Assembly (NCBI GenBank): GCA_965656085.1
Contig: CBFHJA010000003.1
Span: 1 to 64,000 of the forward strand
DNA length: 64,000 nucleotides
Direction of reading: 5' to 3'
From: Aliishimia sp965656085
GTDB taxonomy: Bacteria > Pseudomonadota > Alphaproteobacteria > Rhodobacterales > Rhodobacteraceae
Each line of letters opens with the position of its first letter. Positions within the stretch are counted from its first letter, which is position 1. Of the stretch, positions 39,320 through 48,355 are shown in pieces. Both the position numbers and the translations under genes were made by a program. Under the pieces are notes generated by a model. It searched no databases. It was not told the origin of the DNA and saw only the letters and a program-made list of their open reading frames with translations.

Positions 39320-41083
39320 ATGAGCGACGAGACCCTCCCTGCCTATCAGGTACTGGCCCGCAAATACCGCCCGGAGACCTTTGCCGATCTTGTCGGGCAG
39401 GACGCGATGGTGCGTACCCTGCGCAACGCTTTCGAAGCTGACCGGATCGCGCAGGCCTTCATCATGACGGGCATTCGCGGCACCGGAAAGACGACCACCG
39501 CGCGGATCATCGCCAAGGGCATGAATTGCATCGGCCCCGATGGCAGCGGCGGGCCGACCACCGACCCCTGCGGGCACTGCGAGCATTGCGTGGCGATCAT
39601 GGAAGGCCGCCATGTGGACGTGATGGAGATGGACGCGGCCTCCCGCACCGGTGTGAACGATATTCGCGAGATCATCGACAGCGTCCACTACCGGGCGGCC
39701 TCGGCGCGCTACAAGATCTACATCATCGACGAAGTCCATATGCTCTCCACCAGCGCCTTCAACGCGCTGCTGAAAACGCTCGAAGAGCCCCCCGCGCACG
39801 TGAAATTCATCTTCGCCACGACCGAGATTCGCAAAGTCCCGGTCACGGTCCTGTCGCGCTGCCAACGCTTCGATTTGCGCCGCATCGAGCCGGAAGTGAT
39901 GATCGCCCTGCTGCGCAGGATCGCCGCTGCGGAAGACGCCGAGATCGCCGATGACGCGCTTGCGCTGATCACCCGCGCCGCCGAAGGCTCGGCCCGTGAT
40001 GCGACCTCGCTGCTCGATCAGGCGATCTCCCATGGCGCGGGCGAGACCACCGCCGATCAGGTACGCGCGATGCTCGGACTTGCCGACCGGGGCCGTGTGC
40101 TCGACCTGATGGACATGATCCTGCGCGGCGATGCGGCGGGGGCGCTGACCGAGCTCAGCGCGCAATATGCCGATGGCGCGGACCCGCTCGCGGTGCTGCG
40201 CGATCTGGCCGAGATCACCCATTGGGTTTCGGTGGTCAAGGTCACGCCGGAGGCCGCCGAAGACCCCACCGTGTCGCCCGATGAGCGCGCGCGCGGCCTG
40301 ACCATGGCCGAGAACTTGCCGATGCGCGTTTTGTCCCGCATGTGGCAGATGCTGCTCAAGGCGCTCGAAGAGGTGTCGGCGGCACCCAACGCGATGATGG
40401 CTGCAGAGATGGCGCTCATCCGCCTGACCCATGTGGCCGACCTGCCCTCCCCCGACGAATTGGTGCGCAAGCTGCAAGGCCAGACCCCGCCGCCGCCACC
40501 TCCCTCCGGAGGCCCGGGATCCGGCGCGGGGCAGGTGTCGCAAGGCGCGAGCGCGGTCGCGGTCGCGGATCGCAGCCGCGCCACGACGGGGCAGACCACC
40601 GCCTCGGGCACAGTGCAGGCCTTGGCGCAGGACCCCGCCGAGGCGCTGGCGCGGTTTCCGACCTTTACCCATGTGGTGGACCTGATCCGCGCCAATCGCG
40701 ACGTGAAACTGCTGGTCGAGGTGGAGACAGGGATCCGCCTTGCGGCCTACCAGCCGGGCCGGATCGAGTTCACCCCCACCCCGGAGGCGGCCCCCGACCT
40801 TGCCCAACGGCTCGGCGCGCGGCTCCAGACTTGGACCGGCAATCGCTGGGCGGTGTCGGTCGTCAATGACGCGGACGCGCCCACGATCGCCGAGACCCGC
40901 GATGCGGACGCCGTGGCGAGCCGGACCGAGGCCGAACAGCACCCGCTTGTGCAGGCGGTGCTGGCACAGTTTCCCAAGGCGAAGATCACCGCGATCCGCT
41001 CCCCTCAAGACCTTGCAACCGAGGCGGAGGTCGAGGCGCTCGAAGAGGTGGAGGACGAATGGGACCCGTTCGAAGAGGATTGA
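39320..41083 (+). CDS. dnaX: DNA polymerase III subunits gamma and tau
   Basis: A 587-residue clamp-loader ATPase. The start VLARKYRPETFADLVGQDAM is typical; Walker A is GIRGTGKTTT (51-60), a zinc module uses C70, C84, C87 and C90, and IIDEVHMLSTSAFNALLKTL holds Walker B, followed by the SRC motif (LSRCQRFDLR). The C-terminal tau region with a Pro-rich linker (about 390-450) links to the polymerase. First gene of dnaX-(membrane protein)-ybaB and nearby recR, a conserved bacterial order. Confidence 0.95.
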   Translation: MSDETLPAYQVLARKYRPETFADLVGQDAMVRTLRNAFEADRIAQAFIMTGIRGTGKTTTARIIAKGMNCIGPDGSGGPTTDPCGHCEHCVAIMEGRHVDVMEMDAASRTGVNDIREIIDSVHYRAASARYKIYIIDEVHMLSTSAFNALLKTLEEPPAHVKFIFATTEIRKVPVTVLSRCQRFDLRRIEPEVMIALLRRIAAAEDAEIADDALALITRAAEGSARDATSLLDQAISHGAGETTADQVRAMLGLADRGRVLDLMDMILRGDAAGALTELSAQYADGADPLAVLRDLAEITHWVSVVKVTPEAAEDPTVSPDERARGLTMAENLPMRVLSRMWQMLLKALEEVSAAPNAMMAAEMALIRLTHVADLPSPDELVRKLQGQTPPPPPPSGGPGSGAGQVSQGASAVAVADRSRATTGQTTASGTVQALAQDPAEALARFPTFTHVVDLIRANRDVKLLVEVETGIRLAAYQPGRIEFTPTPEAAPDLAQRLGARLQTWTGNRWAVSVVNDADAPTIAETRDADAVASRTEAEQHPLVQAVLAQFPKAKITAIRSPQDLATEAEVEALEEVEDEWDPFEED

Positions 41084-41508
41084 TCCCCGCAGCCTCGACG
41101 TTTCCAAGTGTCGCGGCTCTGGCGGGCGTGTTCGCGCTCGGCCCGGGGGCCGCAAGGGCATCGGTCTGCGACGAGGTCCGCCCCTTTGTCGGCCCCGGCG
41201 AGAGCGGCACCGCGTTCACTGAGATGGTCTCCCTCTTGGGCACGCCGCCCTCGCTGATCCTGCTGGTGCTCACCGCGCTGGTCATTCGCTTTCGCTGGCA
41301 ATGGGCCAGCCTCGCCGTGGTCGTTCTATGGTCGATCTGGGTCTCGCTCATCGCGATGTCGGCCCCCGATGCGGCGATGCTGGCGGCCATCGAAGAAGGC
41401 TGCGTCGGCGCGCCGACCTTGTTCATCGGCCTTGTCGCTGCAATATGTGGAGCAATGATGCTCTATACGGCCCCCCGAAAGGCCAAACAAACAGACGGAG
41501 AGAGTTGA
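41059..41508 (+). CDS. Small membrane protein of unknown function in the dnaX-recR cluster
   Basis: A 149-residue protein overlapping the dnaX end by 25 bases. It has a likely signal sequence (VAALAGVFALGPGAARA), then two or three membrane helices (SLILLVLTALVIRF; ASLAVVVLWSIWVSLIAM; LFIGLVAAICGAMMLY) and two Cys in the non-membrane parts (SVCDEV, EEGCVG). I recognise no family. Its stop overlaps the ybaB start (TGATG), so translation is probably coupled. Not part of the usual dnaX-ybaB-recR order. Confidence 0.7.
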   Translation: MGPVRRGLIPAASTFPSVAALAGVFALGPGAARASVCDEVRPFVGPGESGTAFTEMVSLLGTPPSLILLVLTALVIRFRWQWASLAVVVLWSIWVSLIAMSAPDAAMLAAIEEGCVGAPTLFIGLVAAICGAMMLYTAPRKAKQTDGES

Positions 41509-41852
41509 TGCTCAAAGGACTAGGTGGCCTCGGCGACATGGCCGGGATGATGAAAAAAGCCCAGGAAATGCAGACCAAGATGGCGGAAATGCAGGACGAG
41601 TTGCACAACGTCATGGTCACCGGCGAGAGCGGCGCGGGTCTGGTCAAGGCGACCGCCACGGCCAAGGGTGATCTGAAGGCGCTCGACATCGACCCGTCGA
41701 TCTTCAACAGCGATGACAAGGAAGTGGTCGAAGACCTGATCCTTGCTGCGATCAAGGACGCGCAGGCCAAGGCGGCCGAGAAGGCGCAGGAAGAGATGAG
41801 CAAGCTGACCGAGGGCCTTGGATTGCCCAAGGACATGAAGCTGCCGTTCTGA
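41508..41852 (+). CDS. ybaB: YbaB/EbfC nucleoid-associated protein
   Basis: A 114-residue DNA-binding protein. The N-terminal helix (MMKKAQEMQTKMAEMQDELH) and the GLVKATATAKGDLKALDIDP core match the family; the C-terminal helix is followed by LGLPKDMKLPF. It binds DNA as a dimer and is usually found between dnaX and recR, as here. The ATG at 41508 overlaps the previous stop by one base. Confidence 0.93.
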   Translation: MLKGLGGLGDMAGMMKKAQEMQTKMAEMQDELHNVMVTGESGAGLVKATATAKGDLKALDIDPSIFNSDDKEVVEDLILAAIKDAQAKAAEKAQEEMSKLTEGLGLPKDMKLPF

Positions 41853-42052
41853 GCCAATCGGCGGCCCACGGACCTGCCTGTTCATGCGCCGCTGCCGTGC
41901 CGTGCGGGCATGCTGATCGCCCGGCCGCGCCCCGCCTCACTGGCTTGTCATTCCTCCGGGCCGCCTTAGAATGCTGTCCAACATGTTGAACGCGGCCCCG
42001 CCAAATTGTTCGGGCCGCGCCCGTCCCGGGCAGGCAAGTCGCAGGCAGTTTC

Positions 42053-42649
42053 ATGAGCAGCACCAAGGATATCGAGGCCCTGATCGACATGATGGCCAAA
42101 CTGCCCGGCCTCGGCCCGCGATCGGCCCGCCGCGCCGTGCTGCACCTCATTCGCAAGCGCGCCCTGCAACTGACACCGCTCGCGGATCTGATGCAGACGG
42201 TCGCCGCCACGGCCCGCGAATGTCTCAATTGCGGCAATATCGGCACCTCGGATATCTGCGATCTGTGCCAGTCCGAAAAACGCGCCACCGGCGAGCTTTG
42301 CGTGGTCGAGGACGTGGCCGATCTGTGGGCCATGGAGCGCTCCGGCGTGTTCAAGGGGCGCTACCATGTGCTGGGCGGCACGCTTTCGGCGCTGGATGCG
42401 GTCGGCCCCGACGAATTGCGCATCCCCCGCATCAAGGATCGTGTCTCCGCCGAAGGGATCACCGAAGTGATCCTCGCGCTGAACGCCACCGTCGACGGAC
42501 AGACCACCGCCCATTACATTGCCGATCTGCTGGAGGGGCAGGTCAAACTGACCTCCCTCGCGCAAGGCGTGCCGATTGGCGGCGAACTGGACTACCTCGA
42601 CGACGGCACGATTTCGGCGGCCCTGCGCGCGCGCAAGGCGCTGTCCTAG
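42053..42649 (+). CDS. recR: Recombination protein RecR
   Basis: A 198-residue component of the RecFOR pathway for loading RecA at gaps. An N-terminal HhH (KLPGLGPRSARRAVLHLIRK), a four-Cys zinc finger (CLNCGNIGTSDICDLC), a Toprim domain (CVVEDVADLWAMERSG; GRYHVLGGTLSALDAVGPDE) and the C-terminal Walker-B-like part are all present. Separated from ybaB by about 200 bp with no recognised gene. Confidence 0.95.
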   Translation: MSSTKDIEALIDMMAKLPGLGPRSARRAVLHLIRKRALQLTPLADLMQTVAATARECLNCGNIGTSDICDLCQSEKRATGELCVVEDVADLWAMERSGVFKGRYHVLGGTLSALDAVGPDELRIPRIKDRVSAEGITEVILALNATVDGQTTAHYIADLLEGQVKLTSLAQGVPIGGELDYLDDGTISAALRARKALS

Positions 42650-42796
42650 ACCGCGCATCCTGACCGGCCCGCAGGGCAGATCACCGGTCAAACGGGTCTT
42701 GATCGGTCACGGGGCTTCATGCTCAGATCACCCGAGAGCCGGTCGGTGTTGTGTTTGCCCCCGGACCGCGTTGCGAGAGTGGAAAGGTGGAGCGGT

Positions 42797-43648
42797 ATGG
42801 CAAAGACGATCGTGCATACGGTCAAGAAGGGCGAGAACCTCGACAAGATCGCCAAGACCTACGGGATCAAGAGTTTCAAATCGATCTACGACGACCCGGT
42901 GAATGCGAAATTCCGCCGCCAGCGCAAGAATCCGGACCTGATCCAGCCCGGCGACAAGATCATCATCCCCGATTTCGCGCTCACCAAGGAGAAACGCAAA
43001 TCGCTTGCCACGCTGATTGCGACCATCGAAGAGCGCATCGGACGGATGGAAACGCTCAAGAAAGAGCAGCAGAAAACCACTGCGCAGCTTGCAGGCGAGA
43101 TCCGCAAGGGCCAACGGGATTTCAAGAAGACCAGCAATGCGGTCGACGGCGCGGCCCTTGTGCTCAACATCCTTGGCTCGGTGGCCAAGATCACCGTGAA
43201 GGGGGCGAAAATGTCGGGGAAAATGTCCGCCTCGGAGGTGTCCAAGATGAACAAGGACATGCTCAAGGAGGTGGGCAGCATGAAGCTCTCGGCGGTCGAG
43301 CCGGCCCTTCAGGCCGGGGCCCAGAAGATGGCCGACTCGACGCAGAAAGCGGTTGCCGTGGCCGGGATCGGCCTTGACAGTTTCTTCAACCTCACCAGCC
43401 CTTCCTTCTGGGGCAAGACCTATATGAAAGCGCGGCAGGAAGGCTTGTTCAAGAAACTCGCGGCGGGCAAGTTCGGCGAGGGCTGGGACGCATGGTCAAA
43501 GGCGGTGACATGGGACCCGGACAAGGCGTTCGACAAGATGGTCTCCGACATGCAGGCGCAGTCCAACCGGATCGTCAAAGCCGTCGATGACAGCATCCGC
43601 GCGGATGCGGCCTTGCTGAAGCAACTCAAGGACGTGGCCAAACGCTAG
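42797..43648 (+). CDS. LysM-domain protein without signal peptide
   Basis: A 283-residue protein. The N-terminal LysM motif covers about residues 4-56 (HTVKKGENLDKIAKTYGI ... IQPGDKIIIPD), followed by a lysine-rich coiled region and a C-terminal part with short hydrophobic stretches (AALVLNILGSVAKITV; VAVAGIGLDSFFNL). The ATG at 42797 has AGGTGGA upstream and leaves no room for a signal peptide. LysM usually binds N-acetylglucosamine polymers outside the cell; a cytoplasmic LysM protein suggests export by another route, as for phage-tail or contractile-injection adaptors, but no such genes are nearby. Confidence 0.75.
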   Translation: MAKTIVHTVKKGENLDKIAKTYGIKSFKSIYDDPVNAKFRRQRKNPDLIQPGDKIIIPDFALTKEKRKSLATLIATIEERIGRMETLKKEQQKTTAQLAGEIRKGQRDFKKTSNAVDGAALVLNILGSVAKITVKGAKMSGKMSASEVSKMNKDMLKEVGSMKLSAVEPALQAGAQKMADSTQKAVAVAGIGLDSFFNLTSPSFWGKTYMKARQEGLFKKLAAGKFGEGWDAWSKAVTWDPDKAFDKMVSDMQAQSNRIVKAVDDSIRADAALLKQLKDVAKR

Positions 43649-43711
43649 CGCATATCGCTGAAACGTGGATGGCACGTTTCAGCTTTCGGCAGGCGGTATC
43701 GAAGGTCGACC

Positions 43712-44500
43712 CTACTTGCTGTCGTCGTCCTCGTCCTCATCGTCATCCTCGCCGCCCTTGGGCAGGTTGAAGAAGCTGTCCGCATCGACCTTCCCGGACC
43801 CGAAATCGTCTGCGAGGTTGTCCGCGTCGTCGTCCTCGTCGCTGCTGTCGGACAGCGAGAAGGTTTCCAGACCCTCGATCGCGGTCGGCATTTTCGGCTC
43901 GGCCTCCATGGACAGCGATTGCTCGGTGCTGACCAGCTTGCGGCGCTCATCGTCCGACATCACCGCGCCCTCGGCGGCCTTCTTCGCGGCGGCTTTCTGC
44001 ACGGCGGCGTCGAGCTCGGATTGCTTGGTCAGCCCGAGCGCGACGGGGTCAACCGGTTGAATATTCGAGATGTTCCAATGGGTGCGCTCGCGGATGGACT
44101 GAATGGTCGGCTTGGTTGTGCCCACCAGCTTCGAGATTTGCGCATCGGTGAGTTCGGGGTGGAACTTCACCAGCCACAGGATCGCAGCCGGCCGGTCCTG
44201 ACGCTTCGAAAGCGGCGTGTAGCGCGGCCCGCGCCGCTTCTCCTCACCCACCGCGGCGGCGTTGAATTTCAGCTTGAGCGCGTGCATCGGGTCTTTTTCG
44301 GCCGCGTCAACCTCTTCCTGCGTGAGCTGGTTGTTGGCAATCGGGTCAAAGCCTTTGACACCCGCGGCCACGTCGCCATCCGCGATCCCCTGAATTTCAA
44401 GCTCATGCATGCCGGTGAAATCAGCGATTTGCTTGAAGCTGATCGTGGTGTTGTCCACCAGCCAGACGGCGGTGGCTTTGGCCATAAGCGGTTTCGACAT
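43712..44500 (-). CDS. trcR: DUF1013 protein, putative cell-cycle transcriptional regulator TrcR
   Basis: A 262-residue protein specific to alphaproteobacteria. The N-terminal part (KATAVWLVDNTTISFKQIAD) and the middle (DAQISKLVGTTKPTIQSIRE) look like helix-turn-helix segments; the C-terminus is an extremely acidic tail (DEDDDADNLADD ... GGEDDDEDEDDD). The family is annotated as a cell-cycle regulator and essential in some species. Monocistronic, divergent from the RNase T2 gene. Confidence 0.85.
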   Translation of the reverse strand: MSKPLMAKATAVWLVDNTTISFKQIADFTGMHELEIQGIADGDVAAGVKGFDPIANNQLTQEEVDAAEKDPMHALKLKFNAAAVGEEKRRGPRYTPLSKRQDRPAAILWLVKFHPELTDAQISKLVGTTKPTIQSIRERTHWNISNIQPVDPVALGLTKQSELDAAVQKAAAKKAAEGAVMSDDERRKLVSTEQSLSMEAEPKMPTAIEGLETFSLSDSSDEDDDADNLADDFGSGKVDADSFFNLPKGGEDDDEDEDDDSK

Positions 44501-44642
44501 CGTGCAGACTCCTTGGGCATGACTGTCCCGGCGCCGGAAATCGGCTGTCCCGGGTTTCGGCGGGACGAGTTTCCATTGTCGGGGAACTTGCGGCGTATAT
44601 AGTCGGGCGCGTGAAGATTGGAAAGAGGCTTAAAGAGGCTTC

Positions 44643-45272
44643 ATGCGCGCGATTTTGATCTGGGTGCTGACAGCCGGGCTGGCTTTGGCCGAAACCGACC
44701 GGCCCGGCGCGTTCGACTATTACGTGTTGTCGCTGTCGTGGTCGCCCACCTGGTGCGCGCTGGAGGGCGATGCGCCGGCCTCGCCGCAATGCGACGCGCG
44801 CCACGACCATGGTTGGATCCTGCATGGGCTCTGGCCGCAATACCATCGCGGCTGGCCGGACTATTGCCGCACGCCCGAACGCCCGCCCTCACGGGCCATG
44901 ACGGCGGACATGGCGGATATCATGGGCACGCCGGGCCTGGCCTGGCACCAGTGGGAAAAGCACGGCACGTGCTCCGGCCTCTCGGCCCCGGCGTATTTCG
45001 CGCTCTCACGGGAGGCCTATGAGACGATCAACCGCCCGGATTTGCTCAGAAAATTGACCCGAACGGTCCGTGTTCCGGCGGCGGTGATCGAGGAGGCGTT
45101 CTTGCAGTCGAACCCCGGGTTGGAGGCGGATGGGGTGACGATCACCTGCCGGAACGGACATATTCAGGAGGCGCGCATTTGCCTCTCGACAGACCTCAGA
45201 CCGGTGCCGTGCGGGCAGGACGTGGTGCGCGATTGCGCGCTTGAGGATGCGGTGTTCGAACCGATCCGTTGA
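44643..45272 (+). CDS. Secreted ribonuclease T2 family protein
   Basis: A 209-residue endoribonuclease with a signal peptide (AILIWVLTAGLALA, about residues 3-16). The two active-site blocks are intact: CAS I HGLWP (H61) and CAS II WHQWEKHGTC (101-110, with E105 and H107). Eight or more Cys point to disulfides in the periplasm. It would degrade RNA outside the cytoplasm to scavenge nucleotides or phosphate. Confidence 0.9.
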   Translation: MRAILIWVLTAGLALAETDRPGAFDYYVLSLSWSPTWCALEGDAPASPQCDARHDHGWILHGLWPQYHRGWPDYCRTPERPPSRAMTADMADIMGTPGLAWHQWEKHGTCSGLSAPAYFALSREAYETINRPDLLRKLTRTVRVPAAVIEEAFLQSNPGLEADGVTITCRNGHIQEARICLSTDLRPVPCGQDVVRDCALEDAVFEPIR

Positions 45273-45376
45273 TCGATAGCTCAAATGCATTGGAAAATCC
45301 GACCTGCGCAGGGGCGGGTCTTCAGAGTGTCTTCATGAATTGACGCAATGTCTTCACCCCGTGAAAGGGTGGTCTT

Positions 45377-47329
45377 GTGTCGCGCAGCGATCTGAAAACT
45401 TATCTTCTGCCGGTCGGGCTGGTGCTGGGGATCGGCGCGCTGATCATCGCCGGGGCGGATGCCGGGCTGCACTGGCTGACCCACCGCATCATGCAGGCGG
45501 AGGCGGAGCAGAAGGCGACCACATGGGCGCGTGATTTCGTGCAGGCGGTGCCGGAGCTGGATCGGTCTGCTGAAACCGGACGGATCACCGATGACCAGAA
45601 GCGGCTGATTTCCGCAGCCAAGGCGAGCATGGGCGACGTGTTCCGCTTCAAACTGTACGATGGGCAGGGACGGCTGGTTTACTTGTCGGACGCGGCGATG
45701 ACCCGCAGCGCACATGACGAGAGCAACGAGACGGTCGTCGCCGTGATGGCCGAGATGTCCCCATCGGTGACGTTGAAGGACGGGCGCGGCATCGCCGACC
45801 GCCCCGACGCCTATGTGGAGGCCTATGTGCCGGCGCGCACGGCGTCGGGCCGCCTCTTCGGCGTCATCGAGGTCTACGTGGATGTGACGGCCACGGCAGA
45901 AAATTTGCATCGCAATTTCAAAGCTCTGACGATTGCGGTGACGCTGGCCTGCATGGTGCTCTTTCTGCTTCCCGCAGGGGCCTTGCTGCTCCGGACGCAG
46001 GAATTGCACCGCAAGGACCGCAAGCTGCTCGAATTGTCGCGCTATGATTCGCTGACACGGGTGCTGAACCGGGGCGCGCTGACACGGGCGATCGAGGAGG
46101 CGTTTACCGGCCGGTCCCGGCGCGGCGGTCAGATCGGCCTGCTCTTCATTGATCTCGATTACTTCAAGGAAATCAACGACGAACACGGGCATCAATGCGG
46201 TGATATGCTGCTGGCGCATGTTGCCGGCGTTTTGAGCGAGTACAGCCGGGACACCGATACCGTGGGACGGTTCGGCGGGGATGAATTCGTGGTGGTGATG
46301 CCGCGGATATCTCAGGCCGGGCTGCACGCCGCCGCGGCCCGGATACAGGCCGCCTTGCAGGCACCGGTGACGTTCAGCACGGCGCAGTTGCAGCCCTCGG
46401 TGAGTATCGGCGCGCATGTGTCGCCGCAGGGCGAGACGCATGTGCAGGCCATGCAATGCGCTGACGTGGCGCTCTATGAGGCGAAGGCGCGCGGGCGCGG
46501 GCGCCGGGTGAGCTACACCGCTGCGCTCGAACAGGCCCTCAGGCGCAAGAAATTCGTGCATCAGGCCGTGACCACGGGGCTGGCGCGGGGCGGCTTCTCG
46601 CTGCGCTATCAGCCGGTCTTCGCGCAAGGCGGCACTGCACTGGTGGGCTTCGAGGCGTTGTTGCGCCTCACCGCCGAAGACGGCACCGCGATCCCGCCCA
46701 CCGAATTCATCCCGGTCGCGGAACGCGCCTGCCTGATCGAGCAGATCGGTGCCTGGACCCTGCGCGCCGCCATGCTAACCGCGGCGGATTGGCCGCCGCA
46801 TGTGTTCGTCGCGATCAACCTCTCCGCCGAACAGTTCAAATCCGGCGCGCTGTTGGGCACGGTCGAGCAGGCTCTGGCCGCCAGCGGTCTCGATCCCCGG
46901 CGCTTGGAATTGGAAGTCACCGAATCGCTCTTGATCGAGGACGAGACCCTCGTCGGCCGACAGATCGCCGCCCTGAAGGCGCTCGGGGCGCAGATCGCTC
47001 TGGACGATTTCGGGACCGGATATTCCAGTCTCGGCTATCTGTGGAAATTCGAATTCGACAAGCTCAAGGTCGACCGGATCTTTGTCGAGGCGCTGGAATT
47101 CAACCAGCCCAAATACCGACGGATTCTTGCAACGATTCTCGTGCTCGGACAGGAGCTTGACATGGCCGTGACCGTCGAGGGGATCGAGACCGAGGACCAG
47201 AAACGTGCCGTGCTCGATCTCGGCGCGGTGCTGCTTCAGGGCTTCCTGCTCGGCAAGCCTTTATCCGCCTGCGATGCCGCCCGGCTGGCCACGGACAGCG
47301 CCCGGCATGGTCAGGAAAAGACGGCCTGA
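45377..47329 (+). CDS. Membrane-bound GGDEF-EAL protein (cyclic di-GMP turnover)
   Basis: A 650-residue protein with two membrane helices (about 10-30 and 185-210) enclosing a periplasmic sensor domain. The GGDEF domain has DSLTRVLNRGAL and an intact RFGGDEFVV, so diguanylate cyclase activity is possible. The EAL domain has FEALLRL, LEVTESLLIE, ALDDFGTGYSSLGYL and VEGIETEDQ, so phosphodiesterase activity is also plausible. Which dominates cannot be told. It begins with GTG at 45377, preceded by AAAGGGTGG. Confidence 0.9.
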   Translation: MSRSDLKTYLLPVGLVLGIGALIIAGADAGLHWLTHRIMQAEAEQKATTWARDFVQAVPELDRSAETGRITDDQKRLISAAKASMGDVFRFKLYDGQGRLVYLSDAAMTRSAHDESNETVVAVMAEMSPSVTLKDGRGIADRPDAYVEAYVPARTASGRLFGVIEVYVDVTATAENLHRNFKALTIAVTLACMVLFLLPAGALLLRTQELHRKDRKLLELSRYDSLTRVLNRGALTRAIEEAFTGRSRRGGQIGLLFIDLDYFKEINDEHGHQCGDMLLAHVAGVLSEYSRDTDTVGRFGGDEFVVVMPRISQAGLHAAAARIQAALQAPVTFSTAQLQPSVSIGAHVSPQGETHVQAMQCADVALYEAKARGRGRRVSYTAALEQALRRKKFVHQAVTTGLARGGFSLRYQPVFAQGGTALVGFEALLRLTAEDGTAIPPTEFIPVAERACLIEQIGAWTLRAAMLTAADWPPHVFVAINLSAEQFKSGALLGTVEQALAASGLDPRRLELEVTESLLIEDETLVGRQIAALKALGAQIALDDFGTGYSSLGYLWKFEFDKLKVDRIFVEALEFNQPKYRRILATILVLGQELDMAVTVEGIETEDQKRAVLDLGAVLLQGFLLGKPLSACDAARLATDSARHGQEKTA

Positions 47330-47369
47330 TGCAGGCCGTCGGGCTCCGTTGCGGCCCTGCGCGCGGGTC

Positions 47370-47403
47370 AAAAAAGGGGCCACGCGCACAGCGCAGCCCC
47401 TTT
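47370..47403 (-). terminator. Intrinsic terminator of the VPLPA-CTERM gene
   Basis: An 8-bp stem AAAGGGGC (47373-47380) / GCCCCTTT (47396-47403) with a 15-base loop. Read on the minus strand it is followed by a T6 run, so it terminates transcripts from the gene at 47428-48135; it could also slow transcription from the GGDEF-EAL gene. Confidence 0.75.
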
Positions 47404-47427
47404 CCCACTCTTAAACCCTACCCACCG

Positions 47428-48135
47428 TCAGGTCCGGCGTATGCGAAGCAGAACGCCGAGCCCTCCGATACCACCTACTAAAAGCCAGATCGCCGCCGGC
47501 ACCGGCACCGCAGGGGGTGCCTCGGGGCTTGCGACCCGCAACCGTGCAGTGACGATATCCTGACTGACCGGGTTGCTCAGGAAGAGAATTTCGTAGCGTC
47601 CCGGCGCCGCTCCACCGAGCGCACCGAGATATGTGCTCGCCAGATCGGTGACAGCCGTGTTGCCCGAAATGCGCACATTGCCGGTCGCCAGATCGTAGCT
47701 GGGCCCGTCATCATGGACGATCTCCCACAAGGCGACCTGAAACGCAGAGGCCTCCAGAGAGCTGTCCACCGTGTCGTAGGCAACCGAGAAGAGTCGGTCG
47801 AGGCTCGACAGGATGCGTCCGCCGAATAGATCGCCCGAGAGCGTATAGCTCTGGCCGTCCTGCAAGGCCTGCGCCAGCTCCACGCAGAAGGCGGCGAAAT
47901 CACCGAGCGTCTCTCCCCCGATGAGCTGAAACTGTCCTGCGCCCGCAGCCCCGTCATAGAGCCCGCCGTCCTGGAAGGTCGGATCGTTGGGCGTGCTGAT
48001 GGTGACCGATTGTTGCAGGTTCTGAGCGCCGAAGCTTTGCCCGGGCACCTGAAAGGTGACATCGACAGTGGCAGCTGTCGCAGCGGAGGCAGCCAACCCG
48101 GCTGCACATGACCATCCTAAAACTTTACCAAACAT
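47428..48135 (-). CDS. VPLPA-CTERM exported protein
   Basis: A 235-residue secreted protein. Signal peptide WSCAAGLAASAATA near the N-terminus; the C-terminus VPVPAAIWLLVGGIGGLGVL plus basic LRIRRT is a VPxPA/PEP-CTERM-type sorting signal: motif, membrane helix, Arg tail. This is recognised by an exosortase/archaeosortase-like enzyme. The middle has the FCVELAQALQDGQSYTL and ALWEIVHDD segments common to such proteins. Start ATG at 48135 is chosen because it begins the signal peptide. The processing enzyme is not in the window. Probable role in the cell surface or matrix. Confidence 0.85.
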   Translation of the reverse strand: MFGKVLGWSCAAGLAASAATAATVDVTFQVPGQSFGAQNLQQSVTISTPNDPTFQDGGLYDGAAGAGQFQLIGGETLGDFAAFCVELAQALQDGQSYTLSGDLFGGRILSSLDRLFSVAYDTVDSSLEASAFQVALWEIVHDDGPSYDLATGNVRISGNTAVTDLASTYLGALGGAAPGRYEILFLSNPVSQDIVTARLRVASPEAPPAVPVPAAIWLLVGGIGGLGVLLRIRRT

Positions 48136-48355
48136 CTTCCGCGTCGTCCCGTGTTCAATGCCCCCGCACCGATTGGATCGGACCCCTTGTAGGGCAGCTA
48201 TACAGCCGTTTGGGACGAGAAAAGGGCAGAGCGCAAATGCCTTGAAAAGGCCTTGTTTGCGTCGCCACGCGCGCAACAATGCGTGGCTTGGACCCGGTCA
48301 TTAACCACGCCTCAGGGACGCGGCGTTGCACAATAGCAACGCGCGCCCCCTTGCG

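Noticed and set aside
42797..43648. LysM protein as part of a prophage or contractile injection system
   Set aside because: No tail, baseplate, sheath or lysis genes are found on either side; neighbours are recR and trcR.
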